Below, one piece after another: positions 52,690 to 60,928 of a DNA stretch of 64,000 bases. Made by a program: the position numbers and the translations under genes. Below the pieces are notes generated by a model. It saw only the letters and a program-made list of their open reading frames with translations. It ran no database searches and had not been told where the DNA came from. The stretch covers positions 87,138-151,137 of the forward strand of contig KZ836103.1 in assembly GCA_003265685.1 (NCBI GenBank). Reading direction: 5' to 3'. The DNA is from Piscinibacter caeni (GTDB lineage Bacteria > Pseudomonadota > Gammaproteobacteria > Burkholderiales > Burkholderiaceae_C). Position 1 is the stretch's first letter, and every line of letters begins with the position of its first letter.

Positions 52690-54422
52690 AACATCGAATC
52701 AGACTCCCGGCGTTCGTTGCCTGCATCGGCACCGCCGTCGCCACCTTGCAGGCCTGTGGCGGTGGCTCCGATGCCCCGTCCGCGCCTTCGGCCACGTTCG
52801 ACTGTGCAGCGCTCGCGAGCGCCGCGCTGGGCACCCACGTCAAGGTGACCCGCAGCACGCGCATCGAGGCCGACACGACCAGGCCGACGGACCCCTTCAC
52901 CGGCGCCCCGGTCGGCGAGTTCCTGCCCGCGCACTGCGTCGTCCAGGGCCAGATCAATGCCCGCACTGGCAGGGCCTTCTCCGCGGATCCTGTCACCCGC
53001 GCCGTGTCGGTCGTCGACGCACCGTACGCGATCGGCTTCGAACTGCGCCTGCCGAAGGACTGGAACGGGCGCTTCTTCTTCCAGGGCGGCGGCGGGCTCG
53101 ACGGCGTGCTGACACCGGCGTTCGGCATCTTCGATCCGCAGCAGGGGGCGGCGACGAACGCGCTGTCGCGCGGTTTTGCGGTCGTGTCGACCGACGGCGG
53201 CCACCGCGGCACGAGCGCCTTCGACGGCAACTTCGGCGCCGACCAGCAGGCCCGGCTGGACTACGCCTACAACGCGATCGACCAGGTCACGCTGACCGCC
53301 AAGGACGTGCTGCAGCGCTACTACGGCAAGTCGCCCGACCGGTCGTACTTCGTCGGCTGCTCCAACGGCGGGCGCCAGGCGATGATCATGTCGCAACGCT
53401 TCCCGAGCTACTTCGACGGGATCGTGGCCGGCGATCCCGGCTTCGACTTCATGAACGCCGTCAGTAACACGCTGGCCGATGTCAAGACACTGGCCGCCAT
53501 CGTTCCGGCCGGACAGGCGACGCCCCTCGGCCCCGACCTCGGCAAGGCCTATTCACCCGCAGACCGTGCGCTGATCGGCTCGGCCATCGTCGCCAAGTGC
53601 GATGTCAAGGGCCGCGACAACGCCCGCGACGGCATCGTCTCCGATCCGCAGGCCTGCGACTTCGATCCCCAGGCCGACATCCCCCCCTGCACCGGCGCGA
53701 ACGACGGCAGCTGCCTGTCGGTGGCCCAGAAGACGGCGCTCGCCGCCATGACGGCCGGTGGCAAGACCTCGTCGGGCGCCGCGCTGTACAGCGACTACTT
53801 CTACGACGCGGGTGTCGGCAGCCCGGCGTGGAGCGTCTGGAAGCTCGACGGCATCCCGGTGCCCTTGTCGCCGACGCTGACCTTGAGCCTCGGGCTGAAC
53901 CAGCTGGCCGGGTTGGATGGCCCGGGCAAGGTCTTCTCGACCCCGGCGAATCCGGTCTTCGATCCGTTCGGCTTCGACCCCGATGCCGATCCGGCCCGGT
54001 TCCGGGAGTTCGGTCGGCTGGCGGACGCCAGCTCGATCGACCTGTCGAGCTTCAAGGCGCGCGGCGGCAAGCTGATGATCTACAACGGCAACAGCGACCC
54101 GCTGTTCTCGTCGAAGAGCATCGCCCGCTACTACCAGTCGCTGGCGGCGGCCCATGGCGGCAGCGCGGCCGACTTCGCGCGGCTGTTCCTGGTGCCGGGC
54201 ATGGGCCACTGCTCCGGCGGCCCCGCGACCGACGGGTTCGATCCGCTGACGGCCGTGCAGGCCTGGGTCGAACAGGGCGTGGCGCCCGATTCGCTGCTGG
54301 CCAAGGCCGGCCCGCTCACGCCGTGGCCGGGCCGGACGCGGCCGCTGTGCGCCTTTCCCAAGGTGGCCGTCTACAAGGGCAGCGGCAACCTCGAAGACGC
54401 GGCGAACTTCACCTGCCAATGA
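52686..54422 (+). CDS. Tannase/feruloyl esterase-family lipoprotein
   Basis: This 578-aa protein has a lipoprotein signal with LQAC (Cys24) followed by GGGSD. The catalytic serine is in GCSNGGRQ (S226). The acid is likely in NSDPLFS and the histidine in GMGHCSGGP, where the adjacent Cys forms the CS-D-HC disulfide typical of tannases, feruloyl esterases and MHETase. It should hydrolyse an ester at the cell surface or in the periplasm. It sits inside a BKACE operon with 4-bp overlaps on both sides. Confidence 0.9.
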   Translation: MKHRIRLPAFVACIGTAVATLQACGGGSDAPSAPSATFDCAALASAALGTHVKVTRSTRIEADTTRPTDPFTGAPVGEFLPAHCVVQGQINARTGRAFSADPVTRAVSVVDAPYAIGFELRLPKDWNGRFFFQGGGGLDGVLTPAFGIFDPQQGAATNALSRGFAVVSTDGGHRGTSAFDGNFGADQQARLDYAYNAIDQVTLTAKDVLQRYYGKSPDRSYFVGCSNGGRQAMIMSQRFPSYFDGIVAGDPGFDFMNAVSNTLADVKTLAAIVPAGQATPLGPDLGKAYSPADRALIGSAIVAKCDVKGRDNARDGIVSDPQACDFDPQADIPPCTGANDGSCLSVAQKTALAAMTAGGKTSSGAALYSDYFYDAGVGSPAWSVWKLDGIPVPLSPTLTLSLGLNQLAGLDGPGKVFSTPANPVFDPFGFDPDADPARFREFGRLADASSIDLSSFKARGGKLMIYNGNSDPLFSSKSIARYYQSLAAAHGGSAADFARLFLVPGMGHCSGGPATDGFDPLTAVQAWVEQGVAPDSLLAKAGPLTPWPGRTRPLCAFPKVAVYKGSGNLEDAANFTCQ

Positions 54423-55330
54423 GCATTCGTCAGACGGCCGTTGTCGGGCTCGGCGTCATCGGCGCCAGCTGGGTGGCGCAGTTTCTCGGCGCCGGGCTGC
54501 AGGTGCGCTGCTTCGACCCGTCGGTCGAGGCACGTGCGGCACTGATGTCCTTTCTGGCGGCTGCGCTCGGCGACGCGTCGACCTGGCAGTCGCGGCTGCA
54601 CATCGCGCCCGACCTGCAGGACGCCGTGCGCGGCGTCGACCTCGTGCAGGAGAACGGACCCGAGGCGCTGCCTCTGAAGCGGGTGTTGATCGAGGCGATC
54701 GACCTGGCCACGGACCCGTCGGCGCTGATTGCATCCAGCACGTCGGGCCATCGGCCTTCGGACCTTCAGGCGATGGCGTGCGCCTTCCCGCAGCGGGTCC
54801 TGGTGGCGCACCCGCTGAACCCGCCGCACCTGATTCCGCTGCTGGAGGTCGTGCCGGGCCGGCTGACCTCCGCCACCGACCTGGAACGCGCCGTCGAGTT
54901 CTACGAATCGCTCGGCAAGAAGGTGATCGTGCCGAAGCGCGAGCGCGTCGGGCACGCCGCGAACCGACTGCAGGCCGCGTTGCTGCGCGAGGCCTTTGCG
55001 CTGGCGATCGACGGCACGCTGGACGTGCCCGACATCGATGCCATCCTCACGCACGGGCTGGCCTTGCGCTGGGCCTGCGCCGGCCCGTTCGCGCTGACCG
55101 AACTCGGTGGCGGCGCCGCGGGAAGCCGGGCCATGCTGGAGCGCCTCGGCCCCGCGCTCGACGGCTGGTGGAGCGATCTGTCGCGCATGGAACTCGACGA
55201 GCCGGCGCGCGAAGCCTTGCTCGCAGCGATGGCGCAGCATCCGGCGCAGCCCTGCTCGGCGCAAGAGATGCAGCGGCTCGTGCGGCAGATGCTGCAGGTG
55301 CAGGCGTTCTGCTCGGCCGCCGGCGTGTGA
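54419..55330 (+). CDS. 3-hydroxyacyl-CoA/L-carnitine dehydrogenase-like enzyme
   Basis: This 303-aa protein has the NAD-binding motif VVGLGVIGASW, the ASSTSGHRPSDLQ and HPLNPPHLIPLLEVV blocks of the 3-hydroxyacyl-CoA dehydrogenase family, and a short C-terminal domain (VGHAANRLQAALLREAF). The form with PPHLIPL is common to L-carnitine and L-gulonate dehydrogenases, which act on free hydroxy acids. It would produce a beta-keto acid for the BKACE enzyme. Confidence 0.88.
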   Translation: MSIRQTAVVGLGVIGASWVAQFLGAGLQVRCFDPSVEARAALMSFLAAALGDASTWQSRLHIAPDLQDAVRGVDLVQENGPEALPLKRVLIEAIDLATDPSALIASSTSGHRPSDLQAMACAFPQRVLVAHPLNPPHLIPLLEVVPGRLTSATDLERAVEFYESLGKKVIVPKRERVGHAANRLQAALLREAFALAIDGTLDVPDIDAILTHGLALRWACAGPFALTELGGGAAGSRAMLERLGPALDGWWSDLSRMELDEPAREALLAAMAQHPAQPCSAQEMQRLVRQMLQVQAFCSAAGV

Positions 55331-55362
55331 ATCGAGTTCCCGGAGACCAGGCGGTGGCAGGC

Positions 55363-56130
55363 ATGGAGAGATCACAGCGTGTACTGGTGACGGCCGGTGC
55401 CTCGGGCCTCGGGCTGGAAATCGCACGGGCCTTCGTGCGTGCGGGCGACGCCGTGGCGGTGTGCGATGTCGACGAGGTCGCGCTCGAGGCGGTGCGCATG
55501 CGTGGCGACGCGTCGCATGCCCTGGCGTGCGACGTGGCCGACCGGGAGGCTTGCACCCGAATGGTGGCGCAGGCCGCACACGCGCTCGGGGGCCTGGACG
55601 TGCTGGTCAACAACGCAGGTATCGCGGGGCCGACCGGAGCGCTCGAAGAGATCGACGCGAATGATTGGGACCGGACACTTGCCGTGAACCTGACGGGCGT
55701 GTTCAACGTCACGCGTGCCGCCATCCCCTGGTTCAAGCGCCAGTCCCGTGGCGCGATCGTGAACATCGGCTCCGTCGCCGGCCGCCTCGGCTTTCCGCTG
55801 CGCGCCCCCTATTCGGCCAGCAAGTGGGCCCTTGTGGGCCTGACGAAGACCCTCGCCGTCGAGCTGGGCCCATGGCACGTGCGCGTCAACGCCGTCTTGC
55901 CAGGCGCGGTCGACGGCGAGCGGGTGCGCCGGGTCATCGAAGACAAGGCCGCGTCGCGCGGCGTCACGCAGGACGATGTCCTGCGCGACATGCTGGCGGG
56001 CATGTCGATCAAGCGCCTGGTGCCTGCGCGCCAGGTCGCCGCACTGGTGGCGTTCCTCGCGTCACCCGAGAGCGACACGGTGTCCGGTCAGGTGATCTCG
56101 GTCGATGGCGACACGCAGATGATGGCCTGA
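55363..56130 (+). CDS. Short-chain dehydrogenase/reductase (SDR)
   Basis: This 255-aa classical SDR has TAGASGLGLEIA, an NNAG motif, IGSVAG serine and YSASK. The Asp of CDVDEV suggests NAD use. It ends the porin-BKACE operon. It may provide a second oxidation step for hydroxy acids. The ATG at 55363 is used; a GTG at 55354 is an alternative. Confidence 0.88.
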   Translation: MERSQRVLVTAGASGLGLEIARAFVRAGDAVAVCDVDEVALEAVRMRGDASHALACDVADREACTRMVAQAAHALGGLDVLVNNAGIAGPTGALEEIDANDWDRTLAVNLTGVFNVTRAAIPWFKRQSRGAIVNIGSVAGRLGFPLRAPYSASKWALVGLTKTLAVELGPWHVRVNAVLPGAVDGERVRRVIEDKAASRGVTQDDVLRDMLAGMSIKRLVPARQVAALVAFLASPESDTVSGQVISVDGDTQMMA

Positions 56131-56134
56131 GCCG

Positions 56135-56150
56135 CAGACTCGAGGGTCTG
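56135..56150. terminator. Weak hairpin between convergent genes
   Basis: CAGAC and GTCTG pair around a 6-base loop just after the SDR stop, in the 31-bp gap before the convergent AraC gene. The stem is short and there is no T-run. Position is the main support. Confidence 0.3.
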
Positions 56151-56161
56151 GCCGTGAGTCG

Positions 56162-57106
56162 TCATCCGCGCCGCAGCCGGGTCGGTGCGACGCCCCAATG
56201 CTGGCGGAAGGTATTGGTGAAGTGCGCCGGGTCGGAGAACCCGAGCGCACCGGCGATCTCGCCGATCGGCGTGGCCGTGCCTTCCACCAGGTCGCGGGCT
56301 CGGCGCATGCGCCACTGCTGGCAGTAGCGCAGCGGCGGCTGGCCGGTGGCCGCCTTGAAGGCGCGGTGGAAGATCTGCGGGCTCAGGTCCACGATCTGGG
56401 CCAGCGCCTGCAGCGAGGGTGGCTTGTCCTGCTGCGCCGCGAGGTAGTCGTCGATGCGGGCCAGCTGCGCCGGGCTCAGCGTGCGGCGGGGCAGCTTGTC
56501 GTCGGTGCCGAAACGTTCGAGCAGCCGCACCGCCAGGGCGATGCTGGCCGCCTCCATGAAGGTGCGGGAACTTCCGCCCGGCGCCTTCACGTAGGCCAGC
56601 AGGGCGGGGCCCAGGGCGGCGATGACGTCGTCCGTCTCGCCGAAGCAGGTTCTCAGGCTGACACCGGCTTTCGGGCGGTCCTGGCCGGCCGCTCGCACGA
56701 GCACGCCCGGCGCGAGGCTGAGGTGGATGTTCCGGCCCGGCCCGAAGGTGCGGAAGTAGGCCGCCCGATAAGGCGGCACCACGACGATCTGCCCGGTCGC
56801 GTCGTGGCGGATGTCCAGGCAGCCTTCGCGCCATTGCACGACCGGCGACGCCGCCGCCAGCCGGATGAAGACGTCGTACGAATGGTTCGGCGGGATGTAG
56901 TACTCCTGCGCCCGCGCCGACTGTTCCCACACCATCAGGTCATTGAACCCGGCGACCGTGCTGCTGGCCGTCACCATCGAGCGCACGGCACGGGTCGGAT
57001 CGCCCGGAGGCTCGTCCGCGAGCTGTCGCAGGCGCGCCATGTCGATGCCGCGCAGCGCCTCGAGGTAGCTGGCGGGTGGGCTGTGTCCGTGGGCCGGGGC
57101 AGTCAT
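56162..57106 (-). CDS. AraC-family transcriptional regulator (last gene of a five-gene operon)
   Basis: This 314-aa protein has an N-terminal domain with a beta-barrel-like block (AAASPVVQWREGCLDIRHDATGQIVVVPPYRAAYF). Its C-terminal AraC domain is PSLQALAQIVDLSPQIFHRAFKAATGQPPLRYCQQWRMRRARDLVEG; IGEIAGALGFSDPAHFTNTFRQHWGVAPTRLRRG. I used ATG 57106, which overlaps the SCP2-like gene by 4 bp; a start further up would lie inside that gene. Being last in the operon, it may regulate itself and the genes around it. Confidence 0.9.
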   Translation of the reverse strand: MTAPAHGHSPPASYLEALRGIDMARLRQLADEPPGDPTRAVRSMVTASSTVAGFNDLMVWEQSARAQEYYIPPNHSYDVFIRLAAASPVVQWREGCLDIRHDATGQIVVVPPYRAAYFRTFGPGRNIHLSLAPGVLVRAAGQDRPKAGVSLRTCFGETDDVIAALGPALLAYVKAPGGSSRTFMEAASIALAVRLLERFGTDDKLPRRTLSPAQLARIDDYLAAQQDKPPSLQALAQIVDLSPQIFHRAFKAATGQPPLRYCQQWRMRRARDLVEGTATPIGEIAGALGFSDPAHFTNTFRQHWGVAPTRLRRG

Positions 57107-57525
57107 GGGTGCGCCATTGTCGCGTGCGGGCGGCCGGGGAGTCCCTGCAATAAACCGCACTTGTTCGGCTGCAGATACGCCGTGAAGCCCTGAAACCACA
57201 TCACCTCGACGAAGTCGCCGCTGAGGGTCAGGTCTTCGTCGTGCAGGGCCGCCAGGAAGGCTTCCTTGCCGTCCTTGGCAGACAGGATCTCGAAGCCTTT
57301 GGCGGCGTTTCGGAAGGTCATCGTGAACTGCGGCGCGCCGCTCAGGCCCGCGAAGGACCTCACCTTGCCGTCCTCGATGCGGAACCAGCGCCCGATCTTG
57401 TCGACCGTCTGGATCTGGAACTCGAGGCGCTTCCCGGCCACGTACCTGGCGCAGGCTGCATTGGTGTCGATGGCTCTCTGCATCAGTCGAGTCATCAGCC
57501 AGAGCAGGAACTTGAACTTCAGCAT
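57103..57525 (-). CDS. SCP2 sterol-binding-like domain protein
   Basis: This 140-aa protein has a hydrophobic N-terminus and a core that resembles the SCP2 lipid-binding fold (LEFQIQTVDKIGRWFRIEDGKV; PQFTMTFRNAAKGFEILS; LSGDFVEVMWFQGF). Such proteins bind lipids or hydrophobic substrates. The operon context with two reductases and a hydrolase suggests handling of a hydrophobic ester or ketone. The assignment rests on pattern, not on a search. Confidence 0.65.
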   Translation of the reverse strand: MLKFKFLLWLMTRLMQRAIDTNAACARYVAGKRLEFQIQTVDKIGRWFRIEDGKVRSFAGLSGAPQFTMTFRNAAKGFEILSAKDGKEAFLAALHDEDLTLSGDFVEVMWFQGFTAYLQPNKCGLLQGLPGRPHATMAHP

Positions 57526-57538
57526 GACCTGGGCCCTT

Positions 57539-58384
57539 TCATTCGCCGAGGAACTGGGTCGCGTGCTTCAGGAAGCGCTCGGGGAACTGGAAGTGAGGCG
57601 CATGGCCCGCATCCGGGTAGAGGAACAGCTGGGCGTTCGGGATGTTCTGGGCCAGGTGCCAGGAGTTGATGGTCGGAATCATCACGTCGTTCACGCCGTT
57701 GAGGATGAACGTCGGCTGCCCGATCTCGCGCAGGTGAGCGAATGGATCCCTGCGGTCCAGCTTCGGCAGGTAGTGCATGTTCGCCTCGATCTGCGCCTGG
57801 ATCACTTGCGGTGAACTCGGCGGGTCGGCGTCCACGCGCCGGTGACGGCGCTCCCAGAAGGCCCGCCCGGCCTGCTGCGCGGCCTCCGATCGGCCGAAGA
57901 ACAGGAACAGGAAGTCGTCCAGGGTCGGGACCGGACGCGGCGCGCGCTCCAGCACGCCGGGGTCCGAGTCCGGATTGCCACCGCGCGGCCCGGTGCCGAT
58001 GAGCATGAGCTTGCGCACCAGGCCGGGATGGCGCCGGGTCAGGTCCTGCGCCTGGTACCCGCCGAGCGAGAAGCCGAGCACGTCGACCTGGCGCAGGCCG
58101 AGGGCCCGTATCACCGCAGCGGCGTCGTCGGCCATGTGCTCGATGCGGGTGCGCGGCGTGCCGGAAGAGGATGCGACGCCGCGGCCGTTGTAGAGGATCA
58201 CCTCGCGCCCGGCGGCCAGGCCGTCGGTCATGAGGGGATCCCAGTGGTCCATGCCGCCGCGAAAGTGCTGCAGGAAGAACAGCGGGGGCTGGCCGGTCGC
58301 GCCATTGCCCCAGCGGCGATAGGCGAACCGGTCGCCATCCACTTCCACGAAGCGGGTCGGGGCGGTCAGGTGGGTGTCGGTCAT
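57539..58384 (-). CDS. Alpha/beta hydrolase
   Basis: This 281-aa protein has the hydrolase fold with nucleophile GFSLGGYQA, acid in LNGVNDVMIP and histidine in PDAGHAPHFQFPERF. QHFRGGMDHWDP supplies the oxyanion region. I used the ATG at 58384; a GTG at 58396 in a GTGA overlap with the upstream gene is equally possible. It could cleave an ester or C-C bond of the operon's substrate. Confidence 0.88.
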   Translation of the reverse strand: MTDTHLTAPTRFVEVDGDRFAYRRWGNGATGQPPLFFLQHFRGGMDHWDPLMTDGLAAGREVILYNGRGVASSSGTPRTRIEHMADDAAAVIRALGLRQVDVLGFSLGGYQAQDLTRRHPGLVRKLMLIGTGPRGGNPDSDPGVLERAPRPVPTLDDFLFLFFGRSEAAQQAGRAFWERRHRRVDADPPSSPQVIQAQIEANMHYLPKLDRRDPFAHLREIGQPTFILNGVNDVMIPTINSWHLAQNIPNAQLFLYPDAGHAPHFQFPERFLKHATQFLGE

Positions 58385-58392
58385 GCGGCGGC

Positions 58393-59394
58393 TCACTTGA
58401 TCCGTACGACCACCTTGCCCTTGGCGCGTCCCTGCGCCACGTACGCCAGCGCCTCACGTGCCTGCTCGAAGGCGAACACCTTGTCGATCACGGGCCGGAT
58501 GCGATCGGACTCGAGCAGCTTGCCGATGTCGGACAACTGAGCGCCGTCCGGACGCACGAACAGGAACGAGTAGGCGACGTCACGCTTCGCGGCCAGCCGC
58601 ATGACCTTGCGGCTCATCAGGCCGAAGACGAACTTCAGGACGAAGTTCAGCTTGCGGGCGCTGGCAAACGCGGCGTCCAGCGGCCCCACCAGGGAGACGA
58701 GCTTGCCGCCGGGCTTGAGGACGCCGATGGCCTTTTCGATCTCCTCGTCCTTGAGCGTGCCGAGTGCGAAGTCGTAGTCGCGCAGTTCCTTCTCGAAGGC
58801 CTGCTTCTTGTAGTCGATCACCTCGTCTGCGCCCAGGCCGCGCACCAGCGGCACGTTGCCGGTGCTGGTGGTCGTGCCGACCGTGGCGCCGAAGTACTTG
58901 GCCAGCTGGATCGCCATGCTGCCGATGCCGCCCGCACCGGCCGGGATGAAGACCTTCTGGCCCTTGCGAACGCCTGCGCGCTCCCTCATCGCCTGCCACG
59001 AGGTGAGGCCGACCATGGGCACCGAGGCCGCCTGAACGAAGTCGAGGTTCGCCGGCTTGGGCGCCGCCACGCGCTCGGGCACCACGGCGAACTCGGCGAG
59101 CGAGCCGGACCCGAGATCGAACAGGCTGGCGAACACGGCGTCGCCGGGCTTGAAGCGCGTCACCCGGCTGCCGACCTGCTTCACCACGCCGGCCAGGTCG
59201 CTGCCGATCGTGGCCGGCAGATCGAACTTCAGCACCGGCTTGAACATGCCCGTGGGGATCATGTTGTCGATCGGGTTCAGGCCTGCCGCGTGGACCTCGA
59301 CCAGCATCTCGTCGTCGCGCAAGGTGGGCAGGGGCGCATCCGAGAAGCCGATGTCGGGCGACTTGCCGTAGCGCTTGAAGGTGAGTGCTTTCAT
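58393..59394 (-). CDS. NADP-dependent oxidoreductase of the MDR family (quinone oxidoreductase-like)
   Basis: This 333-aa protein lacks catalytic zinc ligands. It has GLNPIDNMIPTG, the NADPH-binding IPAGAGGIGSMAIQLAKYFGATVGTT, and ends GKVVVRIK. Relatives reduce enones or quinones. It overlaps or abuts the hydrolase gene and follows the SDR gene by 9 bp, so all are one transcript. Confidence 0.9.
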   Translation of the reverse strand: MKALTFKRYGKSPDIGFSDAPLPTLRDDEMLVEVHAAGLNPIDNMIPTGMFKPVLKFDLPATIGSDLAGVVKQVGSRVTRFKPGDAVFASLFDLGSGSLAEFAVVPERVAAPKPANLDFVQAASVPMVGLTSWQAMRERAGVRKGQKVFIPAGAGGIGSMAIQLAKYFGATVGTTTSTGNVPLVRGLGADEVIDYKKQAFEKELRDYDFALGTLKDEEIEKAIGVLKPGGKLVSLVGPLDAAFASARKLNFVLKFVFGLMSRKVMRLAAKRDVAYSFLFVRPDGAQLSDIGKLLESDRIRPVIDKVFAFEQAREALAYVAQGRAKGKVVVRIK

Positions 59395-59403
59395 GTCGTG
59401 GCC

Positions 59404-60192
59404 TCAGGCTGCGCGGCGGTAGCGTTCGGCCGCGTGGGCCTGGTGGAGCCCGGCGAACACGCCCTGGCGCGCGCTCTCCAGGGTGTCCCAGCGCGCGGCG
59501 TCGGACAGCGGCGGGATCGTCATCAGCTCGCGCCGGTCGAACCCGACCAGCGCCGCATCGACCAGTTCACCCACGTCCATCAGGTCGGGCATGGTGCTGA
59601 TGTCGACGCCGGCGCGCGCCCAGATCTCGGTGCGCGTGCCGGCCGGCAGCACGGCCTGCACGTACACGCCCTGGGGCGACAGTTCCAGGTGCAGGCCCTG
59701 CGACAGGAACTGCACATAGGCCTTGGTCGCGCCGTAGACCGCGGTGCCGAACTCCGGTGCCAGGCCGACGACCGAGCCGATGTTGACGATCGCACCGGTG
59801 CGGGCCTGCACGAAACGGGGGGCCACGGCGGCGGCAAGGCGGGTCAGGGCGGTGGTGTTGAGCGAGATCAGGCGTTCGATGCTGTCGCTGCTTTGCTGCA
59901 GGAAGCCGCCCGACTGGGGCGCGCCGGCGTTGTTGATCAGGATGCCGATGCGCGTGTCTTCGCGCAGGCGCGATTCGACGGCCGCCAGATCGTCACGGTC
60001 CGTCAGATCGGCCTGCATGACGTCGACCGCGACCTGATGTTCGGCGCGCAGCCTGGCCGCGAGTGCATCGAGGCGGGCCTTGTCGCGCGCCACCAGCACG
60101 AGGTCGTGGCCGCGCTGCGCGAAGCGCTCGGCGTAGGCGGCGCCGATGCCGGTGGAGGCGCCGGTGATGAGGGCGGTGGGAATGTGGGCCAT
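59404..60192 (-). CDS. Short-chain dehydrogenase/reductase (SDR), first gene of operon
   Basis: This 262-aa SDR has TGASTGIGAAYAERF, NNAG and a YGATK active site. RDKARLDALAARL after beta-2 suggests NADP use. It is transcribed away from a TetR gene and is probably repressed by it through a dyad at 60223-60239. It may reduce a carbonyl product of the other operon enzymes. Confidence 0.88.
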   Translation of the reverse strand: MAHIPTALITGASTGIGAAYAERFAQRGHDLVLVARDKARLDALAARLRAEHQVAVDVMQADLTDRDDLAAVESRLREDTRIGILINNAGAPQSGGFLQQSSDSIERLISLNTTALTRLAAAVAPRFVQARTGAIVNIGSVVGLAPEFGTAVYGATKAYVQFLSQGLHLELSPQGVYVQAVLPAGTRTEIWARAGVDISTMPDLMDVGELVDAALVGFDRRELMTIPPLSDAARWDTLESARQGVFAGLHQAHAAERYRRAA

Positions 60193-60222
60193 GTCTTGAC
60201 TTTCGGGTGATGACGTGGCCGT

Positions 60223-60239
60223 ATGATGTCAAGCATCAT
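60223..60239. promoter_or_regulatory. Dyad operator between SDR and TetR genes
   Basis: ATGATG-TCAAG-CATCAT is a 6-5-6 inverted repeat 31 bp from the SDR start and 75 bp from the TetR start. A looser pair AAAAC/GTTTT follows at 60241-60258. It is the best candidate for autoregulated TetR binding. Confidence 0.55.
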
Positions 60240-60313
60240 CAAAACAGTCAAGTGTTTTGCGTACGAACAACATCAATGTAAAGTGAGGCGTTTCTTGTCG
60301 GACGAGGCACAGC

Positions 60314-60928
60314 ATGAAGATCACCAAGGCGCAGTCGCAGGAGAACCGGGCACGCATCGTCGAGACGGCCGCGGCGCTGTTTCGCGAGCGCGGTTACGAC
60401 GGCGTGAGCGTGGCGGACCTGATGGCCGCCGCCGGCCTCACGCATGGGGGCTTCTACAAGCACTTCGGCTCGAAGGCGGACCTGATGGCCGAGGCCGCCG
60501 AGCACGGACTCACCCAGAAGATGCGCGAGTACGAGGGGGTGGACATGCGCGGGTTCGTGAACCGCTACGTCTCCCGGGAGCACCGCGACGGCCGGGGCGA
60601 CGGTTGCACGATGGCCGCCCTGTGCGGCGACGCGGCGCGCCAGTCGCCGGACGTCCAGGCCACGTTCGCTGCCGGCATCGCCGGCATGCTGGCGGCGGTG
60701 GAACGCGGTGCGATGGCGGCGGGTGCGGACCAGCCGGCCGCGCGCGCCCGGGCGATCGGCCTGTTCGCCCAGATGCTGGGGGCGCTGACCCTGTCGCGCG
60801 CCTGCCCGGACGACTCGCCGCTGGCCGACGAGATTCTCGACGCGTGTCGCGCGCAGATTCTGGCGACCTTGCCGCCGGCCGGCGAGGTCAAGCCCCGGAA
60901 GGCGCCTCGCCGGACCGCTACACGCTGA
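60314..60928 (+). CDS. TetR/AcrR-family transcriptional regulator
   Basis: This 204-aa regulator has the N-terminal helix-turn-helix (NRARIVETAAALFRERGYDGVSVADLMAAAGLTHGGFYKHFGSKADLMAEA). The C-terminal domain (GRGDGCTMAALCGDAARQSPDVQATF) resembles the TetR_C_33 type seen with SDR or oxidoreductase targets. It overlaps the end of the convergent aldehyde dehydrogenase gene by 11 bp. It probably represses the divergent SDR operon. Confidence 0.9.
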   Translation: MKITKAQSQENRARIVETAAALFRERGYDGVSVADLMAAAGLTHGGFYKHFGSKADLMAEAAEHGLTQKMREYEGVDMRGFVNRYVSREHRDGRGDGCTMAALCGDAARQSPDVQATFAAGIAGMLAAVERGAMAAGADQPAARARAIGLFAQMLGALTLSRACPDDSPLADEILDACRAQILATLPPAGEVKPRKAPRRTATR

